DNA of 64,000 bases from Diacronema lutheri (Eukaryota > Haptophyta > Pavlovophyceae > Pavlovales > Pavlovaceae): contig JAGTXO010000001.1 in NCBI GenBank assembly GCA_019448385.1, positions 2,604,001 to 2,668,000 on the forward strand, written 5' to 3'. Below the pieces are notes generated by a model. That model saw nothing but the letters and a program-made list of their open reading frames with translations. It did not search any database and had not been told where the DNA came from. This document shows positions 50,001 through 59,150 of the stretch, piece after piece (the stretch's first letter is position 1; the number at the start of each line of letters is the position of its first letter). Both the position numbers and the translations under genes were made by a program.

Positions 50001-50645
50001 CGCTTGCTTGCGCGCGTTGGCGGGAGCATCGCGCACTGGCAGCCTACGCTGCGGCTGTGCTCGGCGCGGCTGTGCGGCGGACCGCGCGAGTACGGCGCGG
50101 GCGTCGCACGGTACCACTGCGTACTCGATTCGCTCGTGCGCGAGCGGTGGCGCACGCTCCAGGCGGACGACGCCGCGGTCAGCGCGCTCGTCGAGAGCTA
50201 CGCGGCCGCGCTCCTCGACCCGTGGGACCGCGCAGGCTTCCGCTCGGGGCTGGTGCGCCTGCCGCGTGCAGATGCGGCTACCGGCGGCCTTCTGTTCAGC
50301 CATCGTTCTTTCATGCAGGCGCGGCCGGCGCTCTTGGCCGGACTCGTGCGCGTCGCGATGGAGCCGGTGCACTGCGCGGTGCGCGACGAGGCGATCGGCG
50401 GGCTGCACGCACTCGTCGTGAGCGCGCCATCTCCGAGCGACCCGATCGCGCTCGTTGACGAAGCGCTGGCCTCATGCGCGCACCTCGACGCCGCGCAGCG
50501 CGACTCGCTGCGCAGCGCGTACGCGCGCGACCACAGTGATGCGAAGGACCTGCCCTCCTTTCGTCTTATGATGGCGTCGCTTGCCGATGACGTGCTCGTC
50601 GTTGCGAACGTGCAGGCCGACAGCGCCGCGCTGAACGCCGCGTGA
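47070..50645 (+). CDS. XPO6: Exportin-6-like nuclear export receptor
   Basis: 1191 residues, single exon. The N-terminal 150 residues follow the exportin-6 pattern: DPASVSLAWEALHEP, LLLWFSALVLDRL, HSASWPRAVQRKMAQVYVRAGRQIWPE, LGLRLVESLVAEC. The rest is a helical HEAT-type solenoid with leucine-rich helices up to the end, where ALVESYAAALLDPWDRAGF and MEPVHCAVRDEAIGGLHAL occur. Exportin-6 is a Ran-dependent karyopherin that exports profilin-actin from nuclei in animals; related proteins in protists are less studied, and other exportins (4 or 7) are possible. An acidic insert (about residues 425-520; DEDEDEL, TDDDDSDDDEE) interrupts the solenoid. The start is shared with the divergent TIR-like gene; the 3' end is 65 nt from the inverted Hsp20 copy. 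Confidence 0.75.
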   Translation: MAAARLVQLLTQYYGASSDGTRRQQLEAELVRAREDPASVSLAWEALHEPAAAGELLLWFSALVLDRLVLARWEALTGGAQLETLTGMRDLLANHSASWPRAVQRKMAQVYVRAGRQIWPERAPGFVDDVLAFLRAESHRALGLRLVESLVAECGEPSRRTMLSARRRALAKPLAERAPAIFAHLLGALDAAPDDGAHEAALGTLAACAQFLPVSAATLPLALVPAVCALLQSGSHAVRFGALACLRALFEREVRGADAAALFLGALRPLEAALRRVAAAAQLETDDADAERGALCETAHALCARVLPRIGTAVDRPCAPDVGALLAALLALTAAARTRRAVRDAYGVWAALLDGLSAIAAEGGERATLCGLPRDAFATNFGPGFGALFAELLRRRELAASAAVDALVPVSAPSADGWAGDGTGVAFADDDDDFAAAMGVAFHGGSSDDLLDASGSARSDATECGGCEDEDEDELWGGANRLDTDDDDSDDDEENGERSGLRGVPSRAESDIVSGLLALWPASSIALLTERLHALCAATSDAPREAEPLGRIGALAPHVSHAAAALVAGTADGSAAAASMCRAAVSALHGLTPPPPAGAPHARAATAARVSLLQLVSALGPPLAASLAPGPAELPDARVLVASVITCAHAALCDAAGGQVAGASVLARTTTALAMSLASTYPADIWLPPPADAPAGGGGFAAAGGAAAACGTRSSATGAADATGDAACRAAMSALLRESLALLPALPPRARARSAYALATAVLRPSRAGTSAAAYGAQPAAQWRADALAQLVGACTQPWAACGLAPFRALDDRTLGSASTTHDGWSGWALARATAASARALAAVARAAEGAPRPASDAALGALIGWLPTAQALLGHYGASEQSAGAPSAAAAEAAEVAVLGALGGLSAFALALARSMRAQLLADGSLDRLLDALVKLASSDRRPAAIAHASAGRDAPDGGPDGGVARAAASLERLLLRLLARVGGSIAHWQPTLRLCSARLCGGPREYGAGVARYHCVLDSLVRERWRTLQADDAAVSALVESYAAALLDPWDRAGFRSGLVRLPRADAATGGLLFSHRSFMQARPALLAGLVRVAMEPVHCAVRDEAIGGLHALVVSAPSPSDPIALVDEALASCAHLDAAQRDSLRSAYARDHSDAKDLPSFRLMMASLADDVLVVANVQADSAALNAA

Positions 50646-50710
50646 GCACGGCGCCCGGCGGGGCGGCGCATGTTTTCGTCGTGTCTGCATGGCGCGCACT
50701 GCGTCTGTAA

Positions 50711-51493
50711 TCATGCGCCTACGGTACCCATGTTCTGCACCTTGATGCTCGCCTTGGCCGGCTGCTGCTTCGCCTCGAGCGCGTCGTGCGGCACGGTCAC
50801 GACGAGCAGGTCGGCGCCGTCCACCTTGGCGACGATCCCGTCCGCCTTGACGACGGCGCGCGGCAGCTCAAACGCGCGGAAGAAGTCGACGCTGCCGTTC
50901 GTCGCCTTGCACGTCACGTGCAGCCTGCGCCCGTCCACCTCGACGCGCGCGCTCGACGGATCGATGTTGTGCACCTTGATCGTGAAGCCCACCTCGTTCT
51001 CGTCCGCCTCAAACTCGGGCGCGCGCGCCTCCGCGGCGGGGCGCAGCTGCACCTTGAGCGGCTTGGCCTTGGCCGGCTCGGGCGCGCGCTCGCGCGGCTT
51101 CTGAGAGCCCTCGGGGATCGTCACGACAACGCGCGATCCGACGTGCTCGGCGGTGATCTTGTCCGTGTTCTGCACGGCGCACGGCAACGTGATCACGCGC
51201 GACGCGCGCGCGGAGCCGTCAGCGGCCTCTGCCTTGACGGTGACCACGTTGGTCTTGTCGTCGATCGAGACGTTGATGTTCTCGTAGCCTCCGAGATCGT
51301 CGAAGACCACCTTGAGCGCCTTGTCCTCGCCGGCCTCTACGCGCGCGACCGAGCGCACGTCCGGGAAGTCGAACGCGCGGCCGAGCGCGGGCAGCAGCGA
51401 GAAGGGGCTGGCGACGTTGGCGAACGGGTCGGCCCACAGCGGCGGCGCCGTAGCGAGCGGGAAGGGCGAGTAGGGCGTGAGGAGCGACATCAT
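50711..51493 (-). CDS. Double alpha-crystallin (Hsp20-like) protein, copy 1 (inverted)
   Basis: 260 residues from the ATG pair at 51493. Two tandem alpha-crystallin/Hsp20 folds are visible: first (about 30-125) VRSVARVEAGEDKALKVVFDD, NINVSIDDKTNVVTVKAEA, RVITLPCAV, SRVVVTIP; second (about 155-245) VGFTIKVHNIDPSSARVEVDG, RRLHVTC, FFRAFELPRAV, DLLVVTVPHDA. Hsp20 proteins bind unfolding proteins as oligomers. It differs from the three plus-strand copies mainly after KVQ, where copies 2-4 end PMEVA and this one ends NMGTVGA, showing that homology stops at about 50735. The frame is open 84 codons further to another in-frame ATG (51745), so a longer protein is possible. It is the only copy whose 3' flank is unique genomic DNA. 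Confidence 0.85.
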   Translation of the reverse strand: MMSLLTPYSPFPLATAPPLWADPFANVASPFSLLPALGRAFDFPDVRSVARVEAGEDKALKVVFDDLGGYENINVSIDDKTNVVTVKAEAADGSARASRVITLPCAVQNTDKITAEHVGSRVVVTIPEGSQKPRERAPEPAKAKPLKVQLRPAAEARAPEFEADENEVGFTIKVHNIDPSSARVEVDGRRLHVTCKATNGSVDFFRAFELPRAVVKADGIVAKVDGADLLVVTVPHDALEAKQQPAKASIKVQNMGTVGA

Positions 51494-52141
51494 GCTTGTG
51501 CTTGGCGGGTGGCGCGACGAGAGCGCGGGCGCGGAGAGGGACGGACGGGACGGGGTCGTTGGGGCTGTCGCGAAGACGAGCTTTCCCAGTGTGTCTGGAA
51601 CAAGAATTGGCCCAGTCGCCACAGTCAAACTCGCAGCCTCACACTCTGCAGCGCGGCGCGCGGCAGCTGACAGGTCGAACGTCCAGCTGCTGCGAGGCCG
51701 CGGCAAATACGAGGCGTTGTTCTCCTTGCTGGTGCACGCTGTCATTGCCGAGGCCGCGTGTGCCTTGGCAACCCACACCGGAGGGCGGCGCCACCGCGAC
51801 TCCTTGGTAGAGAGGCAGATGCCTGTGCCGAATCGAGGAGAATGGTGTAGATTTCTGACCGTCTGGCCCGTCAGCGCGGCTGCGCGTGATTGACAAAAGG
51901 CATGCAACGCTGCAAGCGCGCAGAGAGTGCGCTGAGTGTGGCTTCATCGTGCGCGCGAGCAAAATGCGCAAGGACTCGTGTCTCGTCGCGTGTTCGTGAT
52001 GGCGCAGCCACCACTGATCGACCGCTACCTGATGAGCTGGCCACGCTGCAGAGCTGCTGGTCACACCAGCCTGTTCTGAGCGCATCCCATCGCGACGCAG
52101 ACCGTGCGTTTGTTCAAAACGTGCTCATGCGCATCCGACGC
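50735..52141 (-). repeat. Inverted copy of the Hsp20 repeat unit
   Basis: Reverse-complement of the unit found in tandem at 55185-59150, covering most of the coding part and the whole intercopy spacer. Homology begins at the cagcgtcggatg motif (near 52141) and ends after the KVQ codons (near 50735). Sequence identity looks very high by eye, with few changes. Confidence 0.9.
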
Positions 52142-52164
52142 TGACTGTTCGGACGGCTGTGCGT
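51494..52164 (-). promoter_or_regulatory. Leader and spacer of Hsp20 copy 1
   Basis: Holds the open extension upstream of copy 1 (to an ATG at 51745) and about 400 nt of spacer identical in layout to the spacers between tandem copies. A clean heat-shock element (alternating GAA/TTC with two-base gaps) is not seen, so heat control cannot be claimed from sequence. Confidence 0.5.
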
Positions 52165-52662
52165 TCACCCGCAATGCTGGCTCCAGTAATCGTCCTCGGT
52201 CGCGGCGGTCACTTTCCGCGGCCGGGTGTCCTCCTCCACGCCATCGTCCCGCACCTCGCCCTGCCACGAGCCCGTGCGATGCGCCGCCCAGTAGCTCTCG
52301 TCGCCGGCATCAACCGTGCCGACAGCCGGCGACGCAGCAGACGCGTTCGCCGACTCCTCGCGCAGATACTGCGCCTGCGCCGCGGCGAGCGCGGCAAGCG
52401 CATCGCTCGTGTCCGCGCTCGCCGCCGGCGGACCAGACAACGCTCCTTGCGCCTCGTCGACGCCCAGGCGCAGCGCGCCAACGCCGCCGGCGAGGGTCGT
52501 GTTTGCGTCGTGCTCGCGCGCAAGGTTTTCGAAGCGCTCAAACAGGTCGTCGAACCGCCCTTCGAGGCGAAATCGAGCAAGTCGCTCGGCCTCGAGAGAA
52601 CCCTTCAGCTCGAAGACCTCTGTGCGAAGGCGGTGCAGCTCCGTGGCCTCGTCTGCGGGCAT
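52165..52662 (-). CDS. Small coiled-coil protein
   Basis: 165 residues from the ATG at 52662. The first 60 residues form a clear coiled coil (ATELHRLRTEVFELKGSLEAERLARFRLEGRFDDL in outline, with heptad leucines). The middle is Ala/Gly-rich and the end carries two short W-containing acidic motifs, DESYWAAHRTGSW and EDDYWSQHCG. I do not recognise the family. The DxYW repeat may be a binding motif. Its 3' end touches the inverted Hsp20 repeat, and its start is 183 nt from the Tousled-like kinase 3' end, on the same strand. Confidence 0.65.
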   Translation of the reverse strand: MPADEATELHRLRTEVFELKGSLEAERLARFRLEGRFDDLFERFENLAREHDANTTLAGGVGALRLGVDEAQGALSGPPAASADTSDALAALAAAQAQYLREESANASAASPAVGTVDAGDESYWAAHRTGSWQGEVRDDGVEEDTRPRKVTAATEDDYWSQHCG

Positions 52663-52845
52663 GTTTCTCGCGACGTCCGCAAGGGAGTCGTAATTTTACT
52701 ACGAATTTACTGGTGCAAGCATTTTACTACCCGTACAGGAAGGGACAGAAGTGTTCATTCACAATTCCAAGTCACAAGTCACGGTCGCTCGTCTCACCCC
52801 CCCCCCCCGCCCCGCCTCCCCCCCGGTCTCTGAGGCAGTCCACCA

Positions 52846-55073
52846 TCACGCGCCTCGTTTCGCGCCGCTCGGCGCGAGATAGGCATCGCCAAAGACGGTG
52901 AGGAGATCCGGACGCTCGTGTCGACTGTGCGCCAGGCAGCGACGCAGGAACTCCTTCGCCTCGTGCGAGACGGCAGGCTTGCTCGGGAACTCGACGAGCA
53001 GCGCATTGCGCATCGTCTGCGTCGTCAGCAGCGACTCTTGCGACATGTCGTCGCCAAAAGGCTTGCGCCCGAAGAGCATCTGCGCGCCGACGCACGTGGC
53101 CGTCAGCGCGCGCGCGCACATGCGTGTGAGCGGTGCCAGCCTTTAAGCGCGCGCCTGCGCGCCGCGCCGCGCGCCGCGCCACCCACTTGGAAGAAAACGA
53201 CGCCCGCGGACCAGACATCCACTTTGGAGCAGATTTTTGGTGGCGCGCCCTTCGACACTTCAAAGCACTCGGGCGGAAGGTACCAGTACGTGCCCGCGCC
53301 TTGCGATGTGAGCTCCATCCCCGAAAGCGGGTCGGTCGACTCGTCCATGAGCTTCGAGAGGCCAAAGTCAGTGAGCTTGACCTCGCCGTCGTGGAAGAGG
53401 ATGTTGCCTGGCTTGAGGTCGTAATGAATCACGCGTTGCCGCTGCGAGGTGAGGTAGTGCAGCCCGGAGAAGACCTGGTAGATGATCGCACGCGCCTCCT
53501 TCTCGGGCAGCGTCCGCTGCTCCTTGAGCAGCGCGTCGAGGTCGCCACCATTGCAGAATTGCAGCACCGTCGCAAATGTGTGCGCGTCGATCTCAAAAAC
53601 GTCGTACAGTGCAACGATGCGGTCGTGGCTCAGCGCCTTGTGGATCGCGTACTCGCGCGTCGCGTGCCGCGTGTAGTTGGCCTTGCGCTCGTCCGACCAG
53701 TGCGGCGAGAGCTGGTGGATCTTGCATGCGACCTCGCGGTGGTCGTGCAGGTCGTACGCTCGAAAGACCTCGGAGAAACCGCCACGCCCGAGCAGCTCGA
53801 GCAGCAGGTAACGCTCGCCAAGCAGCTGCTGCGCGGAGAAGCGAGAGCCGTCCTGCGCGTGCGCGAGCGACCGAGCGGTGAAGCGCGGCGCGGCGCGGCG
53901 CAAGCGTGAGACTCGGGGCTTCGGCGCGTGGACACATGGCGGCGGCCAGCGGCCGTCCGCGGCGGCGGGCCGCGCAGGAAGCGCGCGTGCGCGCACCTCG
54001 TCGCGGATGCGCTTGAGCTCGCGGATGTGCAGCTGCTTGTCGCGCTCGATGCGCGCCGCTTCGTCAGAGAGCGCCGCTTCCTGCCGCTTGAGCGTCGCCG
54101 CCTTGAGGCGGAGCACCTCCTCGCGCTCGGCGGGCCCAATCGGACCAGCCATACCGCCCGCACCCACGTCTGCAGCCGCGCCGGCCGCACCGGCGTTCGC
54201 CGCGTCGGCGTCGGGCACACCGCCTGCCCCGGCGGCCGCGCCGCTCGTCAACGCGCCTGCGCGCCGCTTCGCCGCGCCTGTGAGCGCTCGCCGGTCGCGG
54301 TCGATCGCCTCGCGCTGTGCGAGAACCTCCGCCTGGCGCACGTGCAGCTCGCGGAACGCGTTGCCCGGCTCCCAGACCTCGCTCATGTTGTGCCCGACGC
54401 GCTGCCATCCGACGGTCCCGAGATGCGCCGAATTGCGCGTCGCCGCCTCGCGCGCCGCCGCCTTCTCAAGCCGGCACAGCTTGCGCAGCCACGTGATGGT
54501 CTGCTCGCGCCCGCGCAGCTCGAGCGCCTTCACCCGCGCGAGCTCGGCGCGTAGCGGCTCGAGCGACTCGTCAGCGAAGCGCGCCTGGCGCTGCGCGGAG
54601 GCAAGCGCCTCCTTCAGCTTGCGCATCTCGCCCTCCTCCGCAAGCGGCTCCGTCTGAGTATGCGCGTGTCGAGGCGGCGGCGCAAACGTCACGCCGCCGC
54701 CTGTCTGCGGCGTCGCCATCAACGACGTGGCGTAAAAGTCGGTGATCTGCGCGCCGCGCATGAGGTCGGCGCTGCCCTTGGGTTTGACCGCACGTCCACC
54801 CACGGCACAGCCGACTCCGCCGCCGCCGCTGCTGCCAGCGCCATCCGACGGCGAGCGCACGCGCTTCGCCATCGCCGGCGTCGTGCTCGCAGGGTCGGCG
54901 CAGTGGGCGAGGTCGCCACCGCCGGATGTCGACGTGGTGCGAATGGTTTTCGGCTGCGCCAGCTCAAGAGCAGAGCGAACGCCCGCCTGCATCCGCATCC
55001 GCTCCTCCAGCACGCGAAACTTGTCCCCCGACAACTCCGAGTGGATCGCTGCCGCCTCGTGGGTCGACCCCAT
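52846..55073 (-). CDS. TLK: Tousled-like protein kinase
   Basis: Three exons, 55073-53997, 53852-53187 and 53079-52846, give 1977 nt or 658 residues. The N-terminal ~350 residues hold coiled-coil segments (LKEALASAQRQARFADESLEPLRAELARVKAL in outline) and an Ala/Gly linker. The kinase domain (from about residue 370) is unmistakably TLK: GRGGFSEVF loop, VACKIHQ lysine, HYDLKPGN catalytic loop, DFGLSK, SQGAGTYWYLPPECF activation segment, DVWSAGVVFFQ joined to MLFGRKPFGDDMSQ. TLKs phosphorylate the histone chaperone Asf1 and support chromatin assembly during replication. Both introns are GT-AG (144 and 107 nt). The joined VVFFQ/MLFGRKPFG edge matches the family exactly. Hsp20 copies lie on both sides, the nearer one only 111 nt from this ATG, so its original promoter may have been cut by the duplication. 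Confidence 0.93.
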
Positions 55074-55429
55074 GTTTTCCCGCGCAAGAGACCTACAACC
55101 CACCGGGTGAGGAGCGGGACCTGTTTCCCTCATCGTCGGAGAGGGGCACACCGCCAAAACCACACGCGGCCACAAACAACCCAGCGCGCACCAGCAAGGA
55201 GAACAACGCCTCGTATTCGCCGCGGCCTCGCAGCAGCTGGACGTTCGACCTGTCAGCTGCCGCGCGCCGCGCTGCAGAGTGTGAGGCTGCGAGTTTGACT
55301 GTGGCGACTGGGCCAATTCTTGTTCCAGACACACTGGGAAAGCTCGTCTTCGCGACAGCCCCAAGGACCCCGTCCCGTCCGTCCCTCTCCGCGCCCGCGC
55401 TCTCGTCGCGCCACCCGCCAAGCACAAGC

Positions 55430-56209
55430 ATGATGTCGCTCCTCACGCCCTACTCGCCCTTCCCGCTCGCTACGGCGCCGCCGCTGTGGGCCGACCCGTT
55501 CGCCAACGTCGCCAGCCCCTTCTCGCTGCTGCCCGCGCTCGGCCGCGCGTTCGACTTCCCGGACGTGCGCTCGGTCGCGCGCGTCGAGGCCGGCGAGGAC
55601 AAGGCGCTCAAGGTGGTCTTCGACGATCTCGGAGGCTACGAGAATATCAACGTCTCGATCGACGACAAGACCAACGTGGTCACCGTCAAGGCAGAGGCCG
55701 CTGACGGCTCCGCGCGCGCGTCGCGCGTGATCACGTTGCCGTGCGCCGTGCAGAACACGGACAAGATCACCGCCGAGCACGTCGGATCGCGCGTTGTCGT
55801 GACGATCCCCGAGGGCTCTCAGAAGCCGCGCGAGCGCGCCCCCGAGCCGGCCAAGGCCAAGCCGCTCAAGGTGCAGCTGCGCCCCGCCGCGGAGGCGCGC
55901 GCGCCCGAGTTTGAGGCGGACGAGAACGAGGTGGGCTTCACGATCAAGGTGCACAACATCGATCCGTCGAGCGCGCGCGTCGAGGTGGACGGGCGCAGGC
56001 TGCACGTGACGTGCAAGGCGACGAACGGCAGCGTCGACTTCTTCCGCGCGTTCGCGCTGCCGCGCGCCGTCGTCAAGGCGGACGGGATCGTCGCCAAGGT
56101 GGACGGCGCCGACCTGCTCGTCGTGACCGTGCCGCACGACGCGCTCGAGGCGAAGCAGCAGCCGGCCAAGGCGAGCATCAAGGTGCAGAAGCCGATGGAG
56201 GTGGCGTGA
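55430..56209 (+). CDS. Double alpha-crystallin (Hsp20-like) protein, copy 2
   Basis: 259 residues from the ATG pair at 55430, ending KVQKPMEVA. Domain layout as in copy 1, with TIPEGSQ and FRAFALPR variants. This copy lacks the far-upstream in-frame ATG seen in copies 1, 3 and 4, because its repeat unit begins just downstream of that point; this supports the ATG pair before SLLTPYSP as a common start. It faces the kinase gene head to head with 356 nt between starts, and its 5' region is a chimera of kinase-upstream DNA and repeat unit. Confidence 0.85.
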   Translation: MMSLLTPYSPFPLATAPPLWADPFANVASPFSLLPALGRAFDFPDVRSVARVEAGEDKALKVVFDDLGGYENINVSIDDKTNVVTVKAEAADGSARASRVITLPCAVQNTDKITAEHVGSRVVVTIPEGSQKPRERAPEPAKAKPLKVQLRPAAEARAPEFEADENEVGFTIKVHNIDPSSARVEVDGRRLHVTCKATNGSVDFFRAFALPRAVVKADGIVAKVDGADLLVVTVPHDALEAKQQPAKASIKVQKPMEVA

Positions 56210-56882
56210 GCGAGCGGATGGGTGGAACCGTCCAGCGTCGGATGCGCATGAGCACGTTTTGAACAAACGCACGGTCTGCGTCGCGGTGGGATGCGCTCAA
56301 AACAGGCTGGTGTGACCAGCAGCTCTGCAGCGTGGCCAGCTCGTCAGGTAGCGGTCGATCAGTGGTGGCTGCGCCATCACGAACACGCGACGAGACACGA
56401 GTCCTTGCGCATTTTGCTCGCGCGCACGATGAAGCCACACTCAGCGCACTCTCTGCGCGCTTGCAGCGTTGCATGCCTTTTGTCAATCACGCGCAGCCGC
56501 GCTGACGGGCCAGGCGGTCAGAAATCTACACCATTCTCCTCGATTCGGCACAGGCATCTGCCTCTCTACCAAGGAGTCGCGGTGGCGCCGCCCGCCGGTG
56601 TGGGTTGCCAAGGCACACGCGGCCTCGGCAATGACAGCGTGCACCAGCAAGGAGAACAACGCCTCGTATTTGCCGCGGCCTCGCAGCAGCTGGACGTTCG
56701 ACCTGTCAGCTGCCGCGCGCCGCGCTGCAGAGTGTGAGGCTGCGAGTTTGACTGTGGCGACTGGGCCAATTCTTGTTCCAGACACACTGGGAAAGCTCGT
56801 CTTCGCGACAGCCCCAAGGACCCCGTCCCGTCCGTCCCTCTCCGCGCCCGCGCTCTCGTCGCGCCACCCGCCAAGCACAAGC
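56210..56882 (+). promoter_or_regulatory. Spacer between Hsp20 copies 2 and 3
   Basis: 673 nt, the same as the spacer before copy 4. The first part (to about 56630) is noncoding and lower in GC; the last 252 nt are open in frame with copy 3 from an ATG at 56631. No clear TATA box or heat-shock element is seen. Confidence 0.6.
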
Positions 56883-57662
56883 ATGATGTCGCTCCTCACG
56901 CCCTACTCGCCCTTCCCGCTCGCTACGGCGCCGCCGCTGTGGGCCGACCCGTTCGCCAACGTCGCCAGCCCCTTCTCGCTGCTGCCCGCGCTCGGCCGCG
57001 CGTTCGACTTCCCGGACGTGCGCTCGGTCGCGCGCGTAGAGGCCGGCGAGGACAAGGCGCTCAAGGTGGTCTTCGACGATCTCGGAGGCTACGAGAACAT
57101 CAACGTCTCGATCGACGACAAGACCAACGTGGTCACCGTCAAGGCAGAGGCCGCTGACGGCTCCGCGCGCGCGTCGCGCGTGATCACGTTGCCGTGCGCC
57201 GTGCAGAACACGGACAAGATCACCGCCGAGCACGTCGGATCGCGCGTTGTCGTGACGATCCCCGATGGCTCTCAGAAGCCGCGCGAGCGCGCGCCCGAGC
57301 CGGCCAAGGCCAAGCCGCTCAAGGTGCAGCTGCGCCCCGCCGCGGAGGCGCGCGCGCCCGAGTTTGAGGCGGACGAGAACGAGGTGGGCTTCACGATCAA
57401 GGTGCACAACATCGATCCGTCGAGCGCGCGCGTCGAGGTGGACGGGCGCAGGCTGCACGTGACGTGCAAGGCGACGAACGGCAGCGTCGACTTCTTCCGC
57501 GCGTTCGAGCTGCCGCGCGCCGTCGTCAAGGCGGACGGGATCGTCGCCAAGGTGGACGGCGCCGACCTGCTCGTCGTGACCGTGCCGCACGACGCGCTCG
57601 AGGCGAAGCAGCAGCCGGCCAAGGCGAGCATCAAGGTGCAGAAGCCGATGGAGGTGGCGTGA
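56883..57662 (+). CDS. Double alpha-crystallin (Hsp20-like) protein, copy 3
   Basis: 259 residues; TIPDGSQ and FRAFELPR variants. An in-frame ATG 84 codons upstream (56631) would add a Ser/Thr-rich N-terminus; the open frame there is kept in copies 1, 3 and 4 with only scattered changes. This copy has full spacers on both sides. Confidence 0.85.
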   Translation: MMSLLTPYSPFPLATAPPLWADPFANVASPFSLLPALGRAFDFPDVRSVARVEAGEDKALKVVFDDLGGYENINVSIDDKTNVVTVKAEAADGSARASRVITLPCAVQNTDKITAEHVGSRVVVTIPDGSQKPRERAPEPAKAKPLKVQLRPAAEARAPEFEADENEVGFTIKVHNIDPSSARVEVDGRRLHVTCKATNGSVDFFRAFELPRAVVKADGIVAKVDGADLLVVTVPHDALEAKQQPAKASIKVQKPMEVA

Positions 57663-58335
57663 GCGAGCGGATGGGTGGAACCGTCCAGCGTCGGATGCGC
57701 ATGAGCACGTTTTGAACAAACGCACGGTCTGCGTCGCGGTGGGATGCGCTCAAAACAGGCTGGTGTGACCAGCAGCTCTGCAGCGTGGCCAGCTCGTCAG
57801 GTAGCGGTCGATCAGTGGTGGCTGCGCCATCACGAACACGCGACGAGACACGAGTCCTTGCGCATTTTGCTCGCGCGCACGATGAAGCCACACTCAGCGC
57901 ACTCTCTGCGCGCTTGCAGCGTTGCATGCCTTTTGTCAATCACGCGCAGCCGCGCTGACGGGCCAGGCGGTCAGAAATCTACACCATTCTCCTCGATTCG
58001 GCACAGGCATCTGCCTCTCTACCAAGGAGTCGCGGTGGCGCCGCCCGCCGGTGTGGGTTGCCAAGGCACACGCGGCCTCGGCAATGACAGCGTGCACCAG
58101 CAAGGAGAACAACGCCTCGTATTTGCCGCGGCCTCGCAGCAGCTGGACGTTCGACCTGTCAGCTGCCGCGCGCCGCGCTGCAGAGTGTGAGGCTGCGAGT
58201 TTGACTGTGGCGACTGGGCCAATTCTTGTTCCAGACACACTGGGAAAGCTCGTCTTCGCGACAGCCCCAACGACCCCGTCCCGTCCGTCCCTCTTCGCGC
58301 CCGCGCTCTCGTCGCGCCACCCGCCAAGCACAAGC
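57663..58335 (+). promoter_or_regulatory. Spacer between Hsp20 copies 3 and 4
   Basis: 673 nt, near-identical by eye to the spacer at 56210-56882, including the position of the upstream in-frame ATG (58084). Conservation of the noncoding part mainly reflects recent duplication. Confidence 0.6.
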
Positions 58336-59115
58336 ATGATGTCGCTCCTCACGCCCTACTCGCCCTTCCCGCTCGCTACGGCGCCGCCGCTGTGGGCCGA
58401 CCCGTTCGCCAACGTCGCCAGCCCCTTCTCGCTGCTGCCCGCGCTCGGCCGCGCGTTCGACTTCCCGGACGTGCGCTCGGTCGCGCGCGTAGAGGCCGGC
58501 GAGGACAAGGCGCTCAAGGTGGTCTTCGACGATCTCGGAGGCTACGAGAACATCAACGTCTCGATCGACGACAAGACCAACGTGGTCACCGTCAAGGCAG
58601 AGGCCGCTGACGGCTCCGCGCGCGCGTCGCGCGTGATCACGTTGCCGTGCGCCGTGCAGAACACGGACAAGATCACCGCCGAGCACGTCGGATCGCGCGT
58701 TGTCGTGACGATCCCCGATGGCTCTCAGAAGCCGCGCGAGCGCGCGCCCGAGCCGGCCAAGGCCAAGCCGCTCAAGGTGCAGCTGCGCCCCGCCGCGGAG
58801 GCGCGCGCGCCCGAGTTTGAGGCGGACGAGAACGAGGTGGGCTTCACGATCAAGGTGCACAACATCGATCCGTCGAGCGCGCGCGTCGAGGTGGACGGGC
58901 GCAGGCTGCACGTGACGTGCAAGGCGACGAACGGCAGCGTCGACTTCTTCCGCGCGTTCGCGCTGCCGCGCGCCGTCGTCAAGGCGGACGGGGTCGTCGC
59001 CAAGGTGGACGGCGCCGACCTGCTCGTCGTGACCGTGCCGCACGACGCGCTCGAGGCGAAGCAGCAGCCGGCCAAGGCGAGCATCAAGGTGCAGAAGCCG
59101 ATGGAGGTGGCGTGA
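58336..59115 (+). CDS. Double alpha-crystallin (Hsp20-like) protein, copy 4
   Basis: 259 residues; TIPDGSQ, FRAFALPR and KADGVVAKV variants. The last copy of the array: 35 nt past its stop the repeat ends and a Ty1/copia-type fossil begins. Its combination of variants from copies 2 and 3 suggests exchange between copies. Confidence 0.85.
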   Translation: MMSLLTPYSPFPLATAPPLWADPFANVASPFSLLPALGRAFDFPDVRSVARVEAGEDKALKVVFDDLGGYENINVSIDDKTNVVTVKAEAADGSARASRVITLPCAVQNTDKITAEHVGSRVVVTIPDGSQKPRERAPEPAKAKPLKVQLRPAAEARAPEFEADENEVGFTIKVHNIDPSSARVEVDGRRLHVTCKATNGSVDFFRAFALPRAVVKADGVVAKVDGADLLVVTVPHDALEAKQQPAKASIKVQKPMEVA

Positions 59116-59150
59116 GCGAGCGGATGGGTGGAACCGTCCAGCGTCGGATG

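Larger units (their letters stand above)
55185..59150 (+). repeat. Tandem array of the Hsp20 repeat unit (period 1453 nt)
   Basis: Three direct copies of a gene-plus-spacer unit. Copies 3 and 4 lie exactly 1453 nt apart. The first unit begins at about 55185 (gcaccagcaaggag) after unique DNA upstream of the kinase; the last stops at about 59150, right after cagcgtcggatg. Copies differ by few substitutions (for example Glu or Asp in TIPxGSQ, Glu or Ala in FRAFxLPR), so the expansion is recent or kept alike by gene conversion. Confidence 0.95.

Noticed and set aside
56706-57725. 339-codon minus-strand frame repeated in each Hsp20 unit
   Set aside because: It recurs only because the Hsp20 gene is duplicated; composition is His/Arg-rich and it mirrors the real coding strand.
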